Source: Helicobacter pylori (GTDB taxonomy: Bacteria; Campylobacterota; Campylobacteria; Campylobacterales; Helicobacteraceae). Taken from it: DNA of 64,000 nucleotides. The notes beneath the pieces were generated by a model. It saw only the letters and a list, made by a program, of their open reading frames with translations, had not been told where the DNA came from and made no database searches. The translations under genes were made by a program, and so were the position numbers. The stretch is from positions 372,001-436,000 of the forward strand of contig NZ_LT635477.1 in the NCBI RefSeq assembly GCF_900120335.1, given 5' to 3'. Below, piece by piece: positions 63,397-64,000 of this stretch; position 1 is the first letter of the stretch, and every line of letters starts with the position of its first letter.

Positions 63397-64000
63397 TTAT
63401 ATCAAATCTTTTTTGTTATTTTCATTAGCTTTTTGTGTAAAATAGTATCCAATGTAACACACAACAGCAAAAACAATCGTTAAAATCATCCCAATGCGTT
63501 GATCCTTATCCATAGCCGAACCAATCACGCCGATAATACACCCAGTGATCCCTATGAGTTGCAAAAAGGGCAGAAAGGGGGCTTTATAAGGCAAATCCTC
63601 TAAAGAATGCCCGGCTTTTAAGTATTGCTTGCGGAAAGAATATTGCGAAATGGACACGCTAACCCACACGATAATCACCGTGAAACTGATCACATTAATC
63701 AAGGCTTCCACGACATTTTCTTTGGCATAAATTTGGACTAAAAGCCCTATGAGGGAAAAAGAAAGGGAAAAAAACATCGCATAAGTGGGCGTGCCTTGTC
63801 GGTTGAGCTGGGAAAAAACTTTAAAAAACATCTTTTGTTTGGACAGCCCATAAATCATGCGGCTCGCTCCATAAAGCCCTGAATTAGCGGTAGAAAACAT
63901 CGCCGTAATGATAACAGCGTTCATTATATCAGCCACATAAGGGATACCCATGCCAATAAAGGGCAAGTTGATGCGTTCTAAAACGCTCACAAAGGGGCTT
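63397..64000 (-). CDS. APC-family amino-acid permease, C-terminal part
   Basis: The visible about 200 codons encode multiple membrane spans of an APC-type transporter (SANSGLYGASRMIYGLSKQKMFFKVF, a family signature, and ISFTVIIVWVSVSISQ). The reading frame runs off the right edge, so the N-terminal half is missing. Substrate is not deducible here; the homologue at this position (HP1017) is annotated as an amino-acid permease. It follows htrA in the opposite transcription order, ending 45 nt after the htrA start. Confidence 0.88.
   Translation of the reverse strand, partial: SPFVSVLERINLPFIGMGIPYVADIMNAVIITAMFSTANSGLYGASRMIYGLSKQKMFFKVFSQLNRQGTPTYAMFFSLSFSLIGLLVQIYAKENVVEALINVISFTVIIVWVSVSISQYSFRKQYLKAGHSLEDLPYKAPFLPFLQLIGITGCIIGVIGSAMDKDQRIGMILTIVFAVVCYIGYYFTQKANENNKKDLI

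Overview
The window is chromosomal DNA of Helicobacter pylori. Low-GC coding sequence, the fused ispD-ispF gene, nixA, fur, the cbpA-hspR-rarA operon, two orphan response regulators lacking the phosphoacceptor Asp, Csd4, HtrA and several Helicobacter-type outer-membrane proteins all point to this species. As I recall the map of strain 26695, gene order follows HP1087 (ribF) down to HP1017 (amino-acid permease). HP numbers below are from memory of that map and were not looked up.

Layout. 1-2.6 kb: ribF (cut by the left edge), tlyA, a lipoprotein and pyrB. 2.9-7.3 kb: HofB-like outer-membrane protein, MsbA-like ABC exporter, a lipoprotein and a membrane-anchored Mrr-like nuclease. 7.4-9.4 kb: an AT-rich two-gene module, an OLD/RecF-type ATPase and a TOPRIM-like protein, both broken; the second is broken by an exact 142-bp tandem duplication. 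9.5-13.7 kb: nixA, a flagellar co-chaperone, csd4, a hypothetical gene, and copP with a 16-bp minisatellite at its stop codon. 13.7-26.5 kb, minus strand: copA-pssA, ftsH-prmA-cheY1, tRNA-Ser, and panB-ruvB-tatB-tatC-queA-rsmG with two small genes, one frameshifted. 26.7-37.3 kb, plus strand: three related envelope proteins, a degenerate LytM protein, minC-lpxC-tsaB-like, then thrB-ylxR-infB-rbfA-rimP.

37.5-45.4 kb: metallophosphoesterase, the RepG small RNA, hsrA, an 800-bp gap with small peptide ORFs and a G-rich repeat, nrnA, flhA, rpsO and waaL. 45.6-52.9 kb: aroQ-pepQ-folK-flhF-flhG-HP1033-fliA-fliM-fliY, largely overlapping and probably co-transcribed. 52.9-59.5 kb: two small genes, fur with its operator, the HspR heat-shock operon with a HAIR-type operator, an outer-membrane protein containing a G8 tract, and a FEN-type nuclease that appears to start at ATT. 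59.7-64 kb: HP1021 regulator, ispDF, htrA and a permease cut by the right edge.

Themes: envelope building (lpxC, waaL, csd4, msbA, OMPs), flagellar hierarchy (flhA, flhF, flhG, fliA, fliM, fliY, cheY1, FliS co-chaperone), metal homeostasis (nixA, copA/copP, fur) and translation maturation (infB, rbfA, rimP, rpsO, prmA, tlyA, rsmG, queA). The less ordinary signals are the disrupted ATPase/TOPRIM module beside an Mrr-like nuclease, and a G-rich intergenic element with at least two good copies, both between convergent genes, whose hairpins pair with different sequences.
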